This document shows positions 25,894-36,128 of a stretch of 64,000 nt of DNA, piece by piece. The translations under genes and the position numbers were made by a program. Origin of the DNA: Myxococcus landrumus (lineage in GTDB: Bacteria; Myxococcota; Myxococcia; Myxococcales; Myxococcaceae); the NCBI RefSeq assembly GCF_017301635.1, contig NZ_CP071091.1, positions 6,150,001 to 6,214,000 on the forward strand, written 5' to 3'. Within the stretch, counting starts at the first letter, position 1, and every line of letters starts with the position of its first letter. Under the pieces are notes generated by a model. It was given only the letters and a program-made list of their open reading frames with translations, was not told the origin of the DNA and made no database searches.

Positions 25894-25939
25894 CACCCCA
25901 CCCTCCGCCCCCGCGGAGTGGACCTCGCTCGAGGTGACC

Positions 25940-26374
25940 ATGCGCTGCGAGCTCTGCCTCTCGGAACACGCCGCTGATGCGCGGTGCCCCCATCCACCCC
26001 ATCCGCGCCGCCCCTCCGCCCACCACCACGGTACCCACCCGCCCCACGGACAGGTCCACCTCGCCTCCCACCCGTGGAACATCCGCGTCCATCGCCCCCA
26101 GGGCCTCCACACCCACGGCGTGGACATCGACCGGGGTGGCCTCTTCCTGAGCTGCGAGGAGCCCTTCCCGCCCCTCTTCACCCGCCTGGAGCTCACCCTC
26201 CACCTGGCCGGAGAGGACTTCTCCTGCACGGGCGAGGTCGTGCGCCACGTCGACGCCGCACACGCCCTCACCTGGGGCAGCGCAGCGGGCATCGGCATCC
26301 AACTCCTCCCCGCCCCACCCCGCCTCCGCGAGCTCCTCTCCCGAGCCCGCGCCTCGCCCCTCACTTCACCGTGA
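25940..26374 (+). CDS. PilZ-domain protein with N-terminal Cys-rich segment
   Basis: A 144-residue protein. A short Cys motif (CELCLSEHAADARC, residues 3-16) could bind zinc. It is followed by a His/Pro-rich spacer and a PilZ domain with GVDIDRGGLFLSC (the D/N-x-S/D-x-x-G region, about 62-74). The first PilZ arginine motif appears only as NIRVHRPQG, so c-di-GMP binding is uncertain. The ATG at 25940 was chosen because GAGG lies 6 nt before it. The gene converges on the ceramidase gene with a 14-nt overlap. Likely a cytoplasmic c-di-GMP-linked regulator. Confidence 0.75.
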   Translation: MRCELCLSEHAADARCPHPPHPRRPSAHHHGTHPPHGQVHLASHPWNIRVHRPQGLHTHGVDIDRGGLFLSCEEPFPPLFTRLELTLHLAGEDFSCTGEVVRHVDAAHALTWGSAAGIGIQLLPAPPRLRELLSRARASPLTSP

Positions 26375-28400
26375 AGGCCCGGGACGCCCCGTAGTACGGC
26401 CGCACCCGCCCATCCCAGCCGGACTTCCAATCCCCCTCATGCAGGATGCGATACGTCCCCGGCGCCGCATCCCCCGGAATCCGCCACTCCACCGTGACGT
26501 GCGAGCACCCCAGCGTGGGCACGCAGTTCTCCCGCTCCCACCGGTAGCGCGTCTCCCAATCACTGTCATCCGCCACGTCCACCCACGCCCCAATCAATCC
26601 CTTGCGTTGGACCCGCAGGTACGTCCCCTCCAGCCGCAAGTCGTTCTTCGGATGCGCCCCCCAGAACGTCACGCTCACCGTGTCCCCGCGCCCATAGGAC
26701 GCCTGCGCATCCGCGTACACCTCCCCGAACTCCACCCAGAGCAGCTTGTCGTCAAACACCACCCCCGGCTGCAAGGTCGCCTGGACGTAGCGCAAATCCC
26801 GAGGCGTGGGCCCCGGTGACACCGCCTGCCCCTCCCGCATCGCCGCCGCCATCGCATCGAAGCCCTGCTGAATCGCCGCCAGCGTCCACGGACCGAAGTG
26901 CGTCGACGCCCCCTCGTAGTCCTGCCGCGCATACTCCTCACGCGTCGCCACATACCCCGCGTAGTCGTTCGACAACCCCGCGATGATGACCTCCGTGACA
27001 CCCACGGGCTCGAGCTGCTCCAGCACCGTCTGTCGCAAGCGGCGCCCCGCCATCGTCGTCATCTCGAACGGCACCCCCACCAGCGCGAGCGACCCCACCG
27101 TCACCAACTGGAACGGCAACACCTCCGGCGTCCACGGATGCGGCTGCATGCTGCCCATCTCCAACACGATGGGCTTCTCCCCCTGACACGGCGTCGTCGT
27201 GAGCGAACACGTGAACTGGCTCCACAGGTCGTGGACCCCCGAGCACGATGCCCCCTCCACACCAAACCCCGGGCCGTCCTCCGCCCCCGCGAGCATCGAC
27301 AGGCCAATGGCCGCGGGGCACGTGCGGTGCCGCCGCCCATCCGTGAACGCGGGCGCCACGTCCACCGCGTCCATCTTCACGAACGTGTGCCGGTAGTCCA
27401 CGCCCCCCGTGAGCGGCGCCCCCGTCTGCCCCCACAGATACGAGGCGAAGTCGAACTGGCGCCGGGCCGAAATCTCCGTGTCCTCGAAGTCATCCGCCCC
27501 GCCCCCGTTCGTCCCGCCCAACACGTTGGGCGTCACATCCCCCTCGTTGGACTGCGCAAAGGCAGCCACGAACGTATCCCCCGCGTCGTGAGCCTTCTCG
27601 AACCAATACGAAGCCAGCCCCTTGTTGTCCCCGCTGATGTAGTGGTGGGTATTGCCCATGGACGTGGCGTGGACCGCGAACCAGTTGATGAGCCCCACGT
27701 CGCGCCCATCCGTCCGCGTCAGCCGCAGGAGCGTCATCCGCGTGTCCACGTCCTGCGCATAGCGGGCCCGCTCCGCCGCGGGGTTGAGCCGGTACGCCTC
27801 CGGCGAGCGGTTGCGGCTGGCCCCCACCAGCTCCCCCGAGGCCAGGCGCAGCGTCCCCTCCCCCAGCCGCGAGTGCGCACGCACAATCGACGTGACGATG
27901 CCGGAGACAATCGCGTCGAAGTTCTGTGGCACGAACCCGAACGAGGTCAGGTTGTAGAACGTGTGGTGTGAAAAGCCGCCCGGCCCCGAATGCGTGTGCG
28001 TGGCGCTGATGAGCACGTTGTCGTCGCTGTACACATCCCCGAAGCGCGCGCGCAGCCTCTCCACCACCTGCGTCTTCACCCCCTGGAAGACCATCCCCAG
28101 GTCCGCGCTCACGAACGCCACGCGGCGGCCGTTGCATGGGGACTCGATGACGAAGGCGCGCGAGCGCAGCCGCTGGTGGATGCCCTCCGTCCGCTGGGCG
28201 AGCTGGCCGTAGCCCATCATCCCCACCTCCGCTGCGGGCCCGGTGATGTCCCCCATCCCCGCCCCCATCAGGAAGCGCGGGTTGCCCGCACAGGCGTCGT
28301 GCGGGCCAGCACTCGCGGGCACCACCGGACTCGCCCCCGAGGCCACCGTCCCCACGACGAGCCCCAGCACCAGGGCGAACCGGATGAGCTGTGCACACAT
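26361..28400 (-). CDS. Neutral/alkaline ceramidase
   Basis: The 679-residue protein matches neutral ceramidases from start to end: MGAGMGDITGPAAEVGMMGY near residue 40, zinc-site region ISATHTHSGPGGFSHH (about 125-140), INWFAVHATSMGN, FAQSNEGDVTPNV and a C-terminal Ig-like domain ending in YYGASRAFTVK. These Zn enzymes hydrolyse ceramide to sphingosine and fatty acid. The ATG at 28400 was chosen because GGAGG lies 5 nt upstream and a signal peptide follows (FALVLGLVVGTVASGASP), so the enzyme is exported. Myxobacteria make sphingolipids and prey on other cells, so either membrane turnover or predation is possible. Confidence 0.93.
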   Translation of the reverse strand: MCAQLIRFALVLGLVVGTVASGASPVVPASAGPHDACAGNPRFLMGAGMGDITGPAAEVGMMGYGQLAQRTEGIHQRLRSRAFVIESPCNGRRVAFVSADLGMVFQGVKTQVVERLRARFGDVYSDDNVLISATHTHSGPGGFSHHTFYNLTSFGFVPQNFDAIVSGIVTSIVRAHSRLGEGTLRLASGELVGASRNRSPEAYRLNPAAERARYAQDVDTRMTLLRLTRTDGRDVGLINWFAVHATSMGNTHHYISGDNKGLASYWFEKAHDAGDTFVAAFAQSNEGDVTPNVLGGTNGGGADDFEDTEISARRQFDFASYLWGQTGAPLTGGVDYRHTFVKMDAVDVAPAFTDGRRHRTCPAAIGLSMLAGAEDGPGFGVEGASCSGVHDLWSQFTCSLTTTPCQGEKPIVLEMGSMQPHPWTPEVLPFQLVTVGSLALVGVPFEMTTMAGRRLRQTVLEQLEPVGVTEVIIAGLSNDYAGYVATREEYARQDYEGASTHFGPWTLAAIQQGFDAMAAAMREGQAVSPGPTPRDLRYVQATLQPGVVFDDKLLWVEFGEVYADAQASYGRGDTVSVTFWGAHPKNDLRLEGTYLRVQRKGLIGAWVDVADDSDWETRYRWERENCVPTLGCSHVTVEWRIPGDAAPGTYRILHEGDWKSGWDGRVRPYYGASRAFTVK

Positions 28401-28786
28401 GCCTTCCTCCATGGCGGGTGGGAGCCGACTCTCTCCAACGGGCCCCCTCAATAAGAACTCTCCCGCCCCCTTGCACCCGTCCAGAGACAGCGCGTCCGCC
28501 GTCCCACATTGCCTCCGGCATCCGCCTCCGGGAACCGAGGGGAATCCACACCCCAAGTGCCTTCCAGCCGGCCATCTGCCTGCCCGAGAGGGCCCCTGGC
28601 GAGAATTCCACGCCAGCGCCACATCTTTAGAATTGTTTTCATTCGCTGCAATTCAATGGCACTCAACACTCATGGCGTGGGCTCCCTCCCAGGACTGATT
28701 TTCACTCGACTACCCTAGGTGAAAGCAGCCCCCTCCCCCCGCCATTCCAGACACAACACACCGGCCCCAGCCCTCAGGAGCGAGCC
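28401..28786. other. Divergent intergenic region, ceramidase / Hint protein
   Basis: This 386-base gap separates divergent genes and must carry both promoters. A more AT-rich patch at about 28622-28690 is the best place for them. No operator repeat or gene was recognised. Confidence 0.4.
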
Positions 28787-29623
28787 ATGAAGCGACTGTC
28801 GTCTCTGCTTGTCCTTGCGTGCGCGATGCTCTCCACGACGGCATCCGCGCAGCTCTCCACCCGCTGTTTCACGGATGACCAGCTCACCACGCCCGCCCTG
28901 GCACAGGGCCGCAACAACTGGGCGCACAAGTGCGGCTACATCACCGTGGCGAAGCGGGACTTCCTCAACTCCGAGGGGGAGTACCAGGTGTTCTCCGGTG
29001 GCTGCTTCGCCTTCGCCTCCTCGGGTCCCACCGCGACGTGCTCCTTCTTCATCCCCGCCGACGTCAACGCGCCGTGCATCGGGGATTTGGTGAAGCTGGG
29101 AACGTGCGTGACGGGCTGCTACACGGCGCGGGAGAAGGTGGCCTTCCAGGGAAGGTATTGGCCCATCGAGGACGCCTACGGCGCGGGCGTGCGCACCGTG
29201 ACGGCGCTCGGCAAGGACGCGACGCTCGTGACCCCCACGTCCGGTGAGCAGCCCATTCGGGCCTTCGTCGCCGGGGACACGGTGGAGGACGTGTTCGCGC
29301 TCGAGACCGCGGATGGCCGCCGCGTCGAGGTGACGGCCGAGCACCCCATGGTCACCGCCTCCGGTGAGATGGTGAAGGCCAAGACGCTCCAGAAGGGCGA
29401 CGTGCTGCTCGGCGTCCACGGAGACAAGGTGGAGCTGCGCGACGTCTCCGTGTTCCGCTACGAGGGGAAGACATGGAACGTGCAGCCCACCAGCCACGAG
29501 AAGATTGAGAACGTGCTGGATGTGGAAGGGCTCCTGACGGGCTCGGTGCGCTTCCAGAACGAGTGGGCGGAGGACCACTTCCGACTGTCCGTGCGGGACG
29601 AGGCGCGCGTCGACGACCTCTGA
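28787..29623 (+). CDS. Secreted Cys-rich protein with C-terminal Hint (intein-like) domain, paralog 1
   Basis: A 278-residue protein with signal peptide (1-21, ending ASAQ). Residues about 22-105 form a conserved Cys domain: QLSTRCF, GRNNWAHKCGYI, EYQVFSGGCF, CSFFIPADVNAPC. From about 110 a Hint domain begins at the cysteine of TGCYTAREKV, with FVAGDTVEDVF, VEVTAEHPM (the T-x-x-H block near 184), KAKTLQKGDVL, and a terminal GKTWNVQ...GLLTGSVRFQNEW segment. There is no terminal Asn plus nucleophile, so protein splicing is unlikely; N-terminal self-cleavage or transfer is possible. Paralog 2 at 34002 has the same design and a Hint-less relative lies at 40228. Confidence 0.85.
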   Translation: MKRLSSLLVLACAMLSTTASAQLSTRCFTDDQLTTPALAQGRNNWAHKCGYITVAKRDFLNSEGEYQVFSGGCFAFASSGPTATCSFFIPADVNAPCIGDLVKLGTCVTGCYTAREKVAFQGRYWPIEDAYGAGVRTVTALGKDATLVTPTSGEQPIRAFVAGDTVEDVFALETADGRRVEVTAEHPMVTASGEMVKAKTLQKGDVLLGVHGDKVELRDVSVFRYEGKTWNVQPTSHEKIENVLDVEGLLTGSVRFQNEWAEDHFRLSVRDEARVDDL

Positions 29624-29649
29624 GCCGTCCCCCTCGGAGCCTCCCCGCC

Positions 29650-31386
29650 ATGCGATGCCTCCCACGTGGGTCCACGACAGCGATGACACAGGGGCTCGCG
29701 CTGGCGTGGAGCCTGCTGTCGCTCTCGATGGCGGCGTGTGGCCCGGTGGAGGCTCCGCTCCTGGCCGGCGACGACGACGGCACGCTGTCCCACCGCTATG
29801 GGACGCTGATGCCGCGAGGAGACTTCGCGGCCACGGTGACGCGCTACGAATACGAGTTCACCACGCAGACTGGCGCGGCGCGCTCCGTGTTGATGCTGGA
29901 TGTCGCCCCACCCGGGGGTGACTGCTTCGTGGTGAATGCCCCCGAGGGGCTCACCGACATCCACTGGAATGACGCCATCCCGTTCCGCGCGGAGTCGACG
30001 CCCGACGGCATCCGCGTCTGCGGCCCGGGCCTCTTCGCGGGACAGGTGAAGCTGGAGGCGCGCTTCACCGTGCCCCTCCAGACGTATGACTTCACCCAGG
30101 TGGGCTTCTCCCGGAAGTTCGACCGGACGGGAAACCTCTTCACCTATCTGCTGGGCTGGGTGGGCGCGTGCGACCGGTTCGGCCCGTGCGACGACCGGAC
30201 GGACCAGCTCACGCAATACATCTTCACCGTCAAGCACGCCGCGAGCGAGCGGGTGTTGTGTCCCGGCAAGCGGACGCGCCCCAACTCCACCACCACGCGG
30301 TGCGAGCTGACGGGGCTCACCAAGGCGCCCACGTACTCGTCGTTCGCCGTGGCCTCCAATCCCGCGTGGCGCTCGAGCACCCTCACGGAGGTGTCCGGCA
30401 AGTTCAAGCTGGAGCTCCACGAAGTGCCCGGAGGCAAGCTGGCGGCGGCGCTCCACGGCTCGGAAGTCCGGGCGTACTTGAGCTGGATTATCGGCGAGCT
30501 GGGTCCGCTGCCATACGGCCCGGAGCTGCGCGTGGCGAGCGCGCCGACGGAGTGGCTGGGCGCGGAGCATCCCGCCAACCTCATCCTCCGCGAGGACCTG
30601 CCGGACCTGCGGCGCGACTACGCGAACATGACGATGCACACGCTCATGCACGAGGTCGTGCATCAGTGGGCGGGCAATCGCACCACGCTGTCGAGTCCCT
30701 TCGACTTCGTGTGGAAGGAAGCCATCGCCGAGTACCTCACGTACCGCTACGAGCTCCTGGCCCGTCCTCCGGGCGAAGCGGAGCAGACCCGTGCGCACTG
30801 GGACCGGCTGGCGCGCACCGCCTCGTACTACCCGCAGCCGCAAGACACTCCGCCGCCCGTCTTCCTCTCGTACTCGGCGGATGTCTACGGCACCGGGCCC
30901 CTGATTCTCTTCCTCCAGTTGGAGCCGCTGCTCGGCGAGGACGTCGTCCTCCAGGCCATCAAGGACTTCCTGCACCAGCCCGGTGACCGGAGCGTCCAGG
31001 ACCTGCGCGCCGCGCTGGAGCTCGCATCCGGCGAGGACCTGGGCCCCTACTTCGACGCCTGGGTCCACGGCAGCGGAGACCCGGACTGGCCCTACTTCGA
31101 GGTGAGCACCGAGGCGCTTGACGGCGAGGTCCTCGTCACCGCCGTTCAACGCTCGCTCTCCGGCACGCGCTACCCCATCTCCGTGGACGTCCTCATCGAG
31201 GGCGCCACCGAGCAGCGCGTCGTCACGCTCGACTACGGACTGGCTCCGACGTCGGACACCTTGCGCGTGAAGGTGCCCTTCGATGAGCCCGTGACGCAGG
31301 TGACCGTGGACCCGGAGAACCGGGTGGTCAATCGCAGGTTCCTCGGGCTCAACCCGGAGCCGCCCCCCCAGCGGTGGCGTCTCTAA
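29650..31386 (+). CDS. M1-family aminopeptidase-like lipoprotein
   Basis: A 578-residue exported metallopeptidase. The signal peptide ends in the lipobox LSMAAC. The catalytic site is HEVVHQWAGN near residue 334 with the third zinc ligand in WKEAIAEY about 20 residues later, the M1 (gluzincin) pattern; the preceding beta-rich region is the M1 N-terminal saddle. The usual GAMEN motif was not found, so substrate preference may differ from classical aminopeptidases. The ATG at 29650 was preferred to 29683 because GGAG lies upstream and the hydrophobic core is retained by both. It follows the Hint gene by 26 nt, so they are probably one operon. Confidence 0.87.
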   Translation: MRCLPRGSTTAMTQGLALAWSLLSLSMAACGPVEAPLLAGDDDGTLSHRYGTLMPRGDFAATVTRYEYEFTTQTGAARSVLMLDVAPPGGDCFVVNAPEGLTDIHWNDAIPFRAESTPDGIRVCGPGLFAGQVKLEARFTVPLQTYDFTQVGFSRKFDRTGNLFTYLLGWVGACDRFGPCDDRTDQLTQYIFTVKHAASERVLCPGKRTRPNSTTTRCELTGLTKAPTYSSFAVASNPAWRSSTLTEVSGKFKLELHEVPGGKLAAALHGSEVRAYLSWIIGELGPLPYGPELRVASAPTEWLGAEHPANLILREDLPDLRRDYANMTMHTLMHEVVHQWAGNRTTLSSPFDFVWKEAIAEYLTYRYELLARPPGEAEQTRAHWDRLARTASYYPQPQDTPPPVFLSYSADVYGTGPLILFLQLEPLLGEDVVLQAIKDFLHQPGDRSVQDLRAALELASGEDLGPYFDAWVHGSGDPDWPYFEVSTEALDGEVLVTAVQRSLSGTRYPISVDVLIEGATEQRVVTLDYGLAPTSDTLRVKVPFDEPVTQVTVDPENRVVNRRFLGLNPEPPPQRWRL

Positions 31387-31433
31387 TCCCCTTCGCTTCA
31401 TCGCGCCGTCATCCACGACAAGGAGTCGAGCCC

Positions 31434-32222
31434 ATGAACGGACCACCTCCCGGCCCCCCCAGGCCCAAGCCGCCGCATCGCTGGCGGATGCTGGGGCCGG
31501 GACTCGCGATGCTCGTCCTCGCGGGCGCCGGCCTCGTCGTGTCCAGCACACGGCCCACGTCCCCCCAGACGCCCGCTCCTCCAGAGCCTCCCATCGCGCC
31601 GAGCCCGACTCCCCGCGTGGCCGCCCCTCCTCCTCGCCCCATCCCCTCCGCTCCTGTTCCACCCGCCGAGGCCCCGCAGCCCGAGGACACCGCGACGCCG
31701 GAGCAGCGCGAGGCCGCGCGTGAGGCCGCGCGCGAGTACCGCGCCGGGCGCTTCAACGCGTTCTTCCGCAAGGCGGCCTTCATGGAGGAGTTCGCGCGGC
31801 AGGGGCTCACGCGCATCCGAGGACTGAGGGACGAGCTGGCGGACCCGTCCGCCCTTCGACAGCTTCCCCCGGACGCGCGGTTCCTCGAGAACAAGCCCGA
31901 GCCCGTGCTCGAGCGCATGGCGATGATTGACCTGCTGTTCGAGCTGGCGCCCTCGGAGCCCTCGGCGCGCGACGCAATGACGTCACTGGCGTTGTCTCCC
32001 ATCGACCGCGGTCTGCCCGACTCGGTGAAGAAGGGGTTGGTGGGAGAGAAATATGACCTGCTGTTTCGCCTCGCGCAGGTGGACCGCCAGCTGGCGGTCG
32101 ACACCTTCGCGAAGCTGGAGAGTCCCAAGCTCAAGAACCTGCTGCGAGAGGCGCTCATCGCCGGCCTGGCGGAGTCGGGGGCCAGCCCCGATGAAGTCCA
32201 GCGGATGACCGCACACCTGTAG
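31434..32222 (+). CDS. Membrane-anchored Pro-rich protein with helical C-terminal domain
   Basis: The 262-residue protein has a short Pro-rich cytoplasmic start, one transmembrane helix (about 18-36), a long Pro/Ala spacer (about 40-90) and a helical charged domain (about 95-262). AAGGAG lies upstream of the ATG at 31434, which follows the M1 gene by 47 nt in what looks like the same transcript. No family recognised; the layout suggests a periplasmic helper reaching from the inner membrane. Confidence 0.75.
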   Translation: MNGPPPGPPRPKPPHRWRMLGPGLAMLVLAGAGLVVSSTRPTSPQTPAPPEPPIAPSPTPRVAAPPPRPIPSAPVPPAEAPQPEDTATPEQREAAREAAREYRAGRFNAFFRKAAFMEEFARQGLTRIRGLRDELADPSALRQLPPDARFLENKPEPVLERMAMIDLLFELAPSEPSARDAMTSLALSPIDRGLPDSVKKGLVGEKYDLLFRLAQVDRQLAVDTFAKLESPKLKNLLREALIAGLAESGASPDEVQRMTAHL

Positions 32223-32420
32223 TCGCAGCCGCCATGGACCCAGGAGGACCGTGTCTGCCCGAGGCGGACAGGGCTTCGTGTGTCCCGCAGTACCAGCCCA
32301 GCCGGTGTCCGACGACGACCCGAACGACTCGCCCGCGTCCCCCACCCGTCGGCAACACATGGTCACCCCATCTGCGCTGGAGCCATGCAGCAACACCCAC
32401 CTGTAGACAAGGAGCGCGTC

Positions 32421-33959
32421 GTGACTCGGACTTGGAAGAAGGGATTGATGGGAGCGTGCTTGGCCATGCTGGGCGCCGCCTGTGGCGACGCACCCGTGGA
32501 CTCGGCCCCACCCCCGGACAGCTCGGCGCACGCACTGTCCTCACCTGGAGACATCGAAGTCGTCCACACCGGGAAGGACGGCACCCCCACGTTCATCCGG
32601 GGCCGGCTGGGGACGTTGAGCCCCTCACTGGCCGCGCGAGAACCCCCGGAGGCGCTGCACACCCTGGCCCCCGTGTTCGGCCTGCGCGCGGAGGAGCTGA
32701 CGGTGCGCTCCCGCCGCACGGATGACCAGGGCGTCACCCACGTGCGCTACGACCAGACACACCGTGGCGTGCGCGTCATCGGCGGAGAGCTGGTGGTCCA
32801 CGTCGACCGCACGGGACAGGTCTACGCGGCCAATGGCTCGGCCCGAGGCGCTCGCGAGTCCTCGTCCTTGATGCGACTGCCCGTGGCCGCCGTGAAGCGC
32901 GCGGCGCTGGAAGGACTGGAGCAGGTCTCTGTCCGGGGCGAGCCCCGCTTCGTCTACTTCCTCGAAGCCGAGGGCGCCCTCGCCTCCGCCTACGAGGTGA
33001 CACGCGTGGGCTTCCGCGAGGGAGACCCCGTCAGGGACCTGGTCTACGTGGACGCCGCGTCGGGACGGGTGCTCGACGTGCGGCCTCAAATCCATGCGGG
33101 GATGAATCGGCGCGTCCACTCAGCCAACGGGAGCTGGGTGACCCCTGGCACCCTGCGGCGCCCCGAGGGTGCCAACCCCACATGGGACGGGCACATCGAC
33201 CGGAACTACGACCACATCGGCACGACGTATGAGTGCTTCGAGACCATCTTCGGCCGCGACTCCTTCGACGACCGGGGCGCGTCCATCACCAGCACCGTCC
33301 ACTACGGCGACGGGTACGTCAACGCGTACTGGGATGGCTCGCAAATCGTCTTCGGGGATGGCGATGGCTTCAACTCCGTCGAGCTGGGCTTGGATTTGGA
33401 CGTGGTGTCCCATGAAATCGCCCACGCCGTGACGCAGTACGAGTCCGGGCTCGTGTATCGCAGCGAGTCCGGCGCGCTGAACGAGAGCCTGTCGGACATG
33501 GCCGCGGCCCTCTGCGAGAGCTGGTCTCGCGGCGGCGCGCTGGACGCGGACGTCTGGAAGATTGGCGAGGACGTCTGGACGCCCCACGTCGCCGGGGATG
33601 CGCTGCGCTACATGGACAACCCCACGCGAGATGGCTCGTCCCGGGACTACTACCCGGAGCGCTACACGGGCGCGTCCGACAACGGCGGCGTGCACTGGAA
33701 CTCGGGCATCCCGAACCTGGTCTTCAAGCTGCTCGTGACGGGCGGCCCTCACCCTCGTGGCAAGACGGGCACGTGGGTGAATGGCATCGGCATGAACCGC
33801 GCGGCGCAGACCTTCTACTTCGCCGCGACGAACTACTTCACGTCGACGACCACCATGTCGCAGGCCAAGGCGTACACGATTCAGGCCGCGCAGGACCGGT
33901 ACGACGCGACGGTCGTGAACGCGGTGCGAGATGCCTGGAATGCCGCGGGCGTGCCGTAG
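32421..33959 (+). CDS. M4-family (thermolysin-like) metalloprotease, lipoprotein precursor
   Basis: A 512-residue pre-pro-enzyme. The GTG at 32421 follows AAGGAG by 4 nt and gives a signal peptide with lipobox LGAAC (Cys21). An FTP/PepSY-type propeptide covers about 30-215. The catalytic domain shows HEIAHAVTQYESG near residue 332 and GALNESLSD about 20 residues on, the M4 zinc-binding pattern, then DNGGVHWNSGIPN with the transition-state histidine. The C-terminal alpha domain is complete and there is no extra domain. It should digest extracellular proteins, fitting predation or nutrient release. Confidence 0.93.
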   Translation: MTRTWKKGLMGACLAMLGAACGDAPVDSAPPPDSSAHALSSPGDIEVVHTGKDGTPTFIRGRLGTLSPSLAAREPPEALHTLAPVFGLRAEELTVRSRRTDDQGVTHVRYDQTHRGVRVIGGELVVHVDRTGQVYAANGSARGARESSSLMRLPVAAVKRAALEGLEQVSVRGEPRFVYFLEAEGALASAYEVTRVGFREGDPVRDLVYVDAASGRVLDVRPQIHAGMNRRVHSANGSWVTPGTLRRPEGANPTWDGHIDRNYDHIGTTYECFETIFGRDSFDDRGASITSTVHYGDGYVNAYWDGSQIVFGDGDGFNSVELGLDLDVVSHEIAHAVTQYESGLVYRSESGALNESLSDMAAALCESWSRGGALDADVWKIGEDVWTPHVAGDALRYMDNPTRDGSSRDYYPERYTGASDNGGVHWNSGIPNLVFKLLVTGGPHPRGKTGTWVNGIGMNRAAQTFYFAATNYFTSTTTMSQAKAYTIQAAQDRYDATVVNAVRDAWNAAGVP

Positions 33960-34001
33960 GCGACCTCTTTCCTGTCACCCCCAACACCCCAAGGAGTCAT
34001 C

Positions 34002-34838
34002 ATGAAGTCTGTCTTCATCACCACCGCTGTCTTTCTCTTCTGTCTGTCTCCCACCGCCCACGCGCAGCTCTCCACGCGCTGCTTCCAGGATGACCAGCTC
34101 ACCACGGTGGAGCTGGCCCGGGGCCGCAACGCCTGGGCTCGCAAGTGCGGCCTCATCAGCGTCGCGCGGGAGGCCTACCTGAACTCGGAGAACGAGTACC
34201 AGGTGTTCACCAATGGCTGCCATTCGTTCCCGGCCGTGCCGGAGGGCTCCTCGTGCACCTTCTTCGTCCCCGCCGAGGAGTCCGCCGCCTGCGTGGGCAA
34301 CCTCAACAAGCTGGGCACCTGCGTCGCTGGCTGCGTCACCCCGTCGCAGAAGGTCGCGTTCGGCGGCCGGATGCTGCCGGTTCCGGAGGCGTATGCGTCC
34401 GGGCTCCACACGGTGTCGGCGCTGAGCGCGGACTCGGAGGCGGGCCTGCTGCGCTTCGGCGAGCAGAACATCCGCAGCTTCGTGGCGGGTGACACGCAGG
34501 AGGACATCTTCACGCTGGAGACGCAGGAGGGCCGCCGCCTGGAGGTGACGGCGGAGCACCCCATGGTCCTCGACGACGGGACGATGGTGAAGGCTCGCAC
34601 GCTGAAGCCCGGCGACGCGCTGCTGGGCGCGGACGGGGTGAAGCTGCACCTCACCCGCGTCACCGTCTTCCACTTCAAGGGCCAGGTCTGGAACGTGCGA
34701 CCGGAGAGCCACGTGAAGCTGGAGAACGTGATGAACGCGGAGGGCTTCCTCACCGGCTCCGTGCGCTTCCAGAACGAGTGGGCCCAGGACGACTACCGCC
34801 TGTCGCTGCGCGATGACGTGGACGTGGGCGGGCTCTAG
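34002..34838 (+). CDS. Secreted Cys-rich protein with C-terminal Hint domain, paralog 2
   Basis: A 278-residue paralog of the protein at 28787, of the same length. Signal peptide ends AHAQ; the Cys domain reads QLSTRCF, GRNAWARKCGLI, EYQVFTNGCH, CTFFVPAEESAAC. The Hint domain starts at AGCVTPSQKV and has FVAGDTQEDIF, LEVTAEHPM, KARTLKPGDALL and a terminal GFLTGSVRFQNEW. The paralogs are most alike in the Hint part and at the Cys positions. It follows the M4 protease gene by 42 nt and is followed by a strong terminator. Either intercellular signalling or self-processed surface attachment is possible; neither is shown. Confidence 0.85.
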   Translation: MKSVFITTAVFLFCLSPTAHAQLSTRCFQDDQLTTVELARGRNAWARKCGLISVAREAYLNSENEYQVFTNGCHSFPAVPEGSSCTFFVPAEESAACVGNLNKLGTCVAGCVTPSQKVAFGGRMLPVPEAYASGLHTVSALSADSEAGLLRFGEQNIRSFVAGDTQEDIFTLETQEGRRLEVTAEHPMVLDDGTMVKARTLKPGDALLGADGVKLHLTRVTVFHFKGQVWNVRPESHVKLENVMNAEGFLTGSVRFQNEWAQDDYRLSLRDDVDVGGL

Positions 34839-34848
34839 CAAGCGGTGG

Positions 34849-34885
34849 GAGAGGCCCGGTTTGATGGCACGAGGCCGGGCCTCTC
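34849..34885 (+). terminator. Intrinsic terminator after Hint paralog 2
   Basis: GAGAGGCCCGG (34849-34859) pairs perfectly with CCGGGCCTCTC (34875-34885) across a 15-nt loop, starting 11 nt after the stop codon. It ends the M4/Hint transcript. Confidence 0.7.
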
Positions 34886-34934
34886 AGTGAGGTTTCTCAA
34901 GAGCCAGCTAGACTGCCTCCCTCCTGGAGGCCGC

Positions 34935-36065
<1,131 letters not shown>

Positions 36066-36076
36066 TGCCATCCTTG

Positions 36077-36108
36077 GAGGGGCTGCTGTCCGAATCGGGC
36101 AGCCCCTC
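36077..36108. terminator. Bidirectional intrinsic terminator
   Basis: GAGGGGCTGC (36077-36086) pairs with GCAGCCCCTC (36099-36108), a perfect 10-bp stem with a 12-nt loop, between the convergent stops at 36065 and 36129. Confidence 0.7.
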
Positions 36109-36128
36109 GAGGACTCTCTCGCGGCGGC

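Noticed and set aside
28401..28622. Upstream extension of the ceramidase frame
   Set aside because: A strong GGAGG site and signal peptide at 28400 place the start downstream; the extension is Gly/Arg-rich without pattern.
32252..32268. Hairpin between the Pro-rich membrane protein and the M4 protease gene
   Set aside because: Seven base pairs with one wobble and no T-run; too weak to call a terminator.
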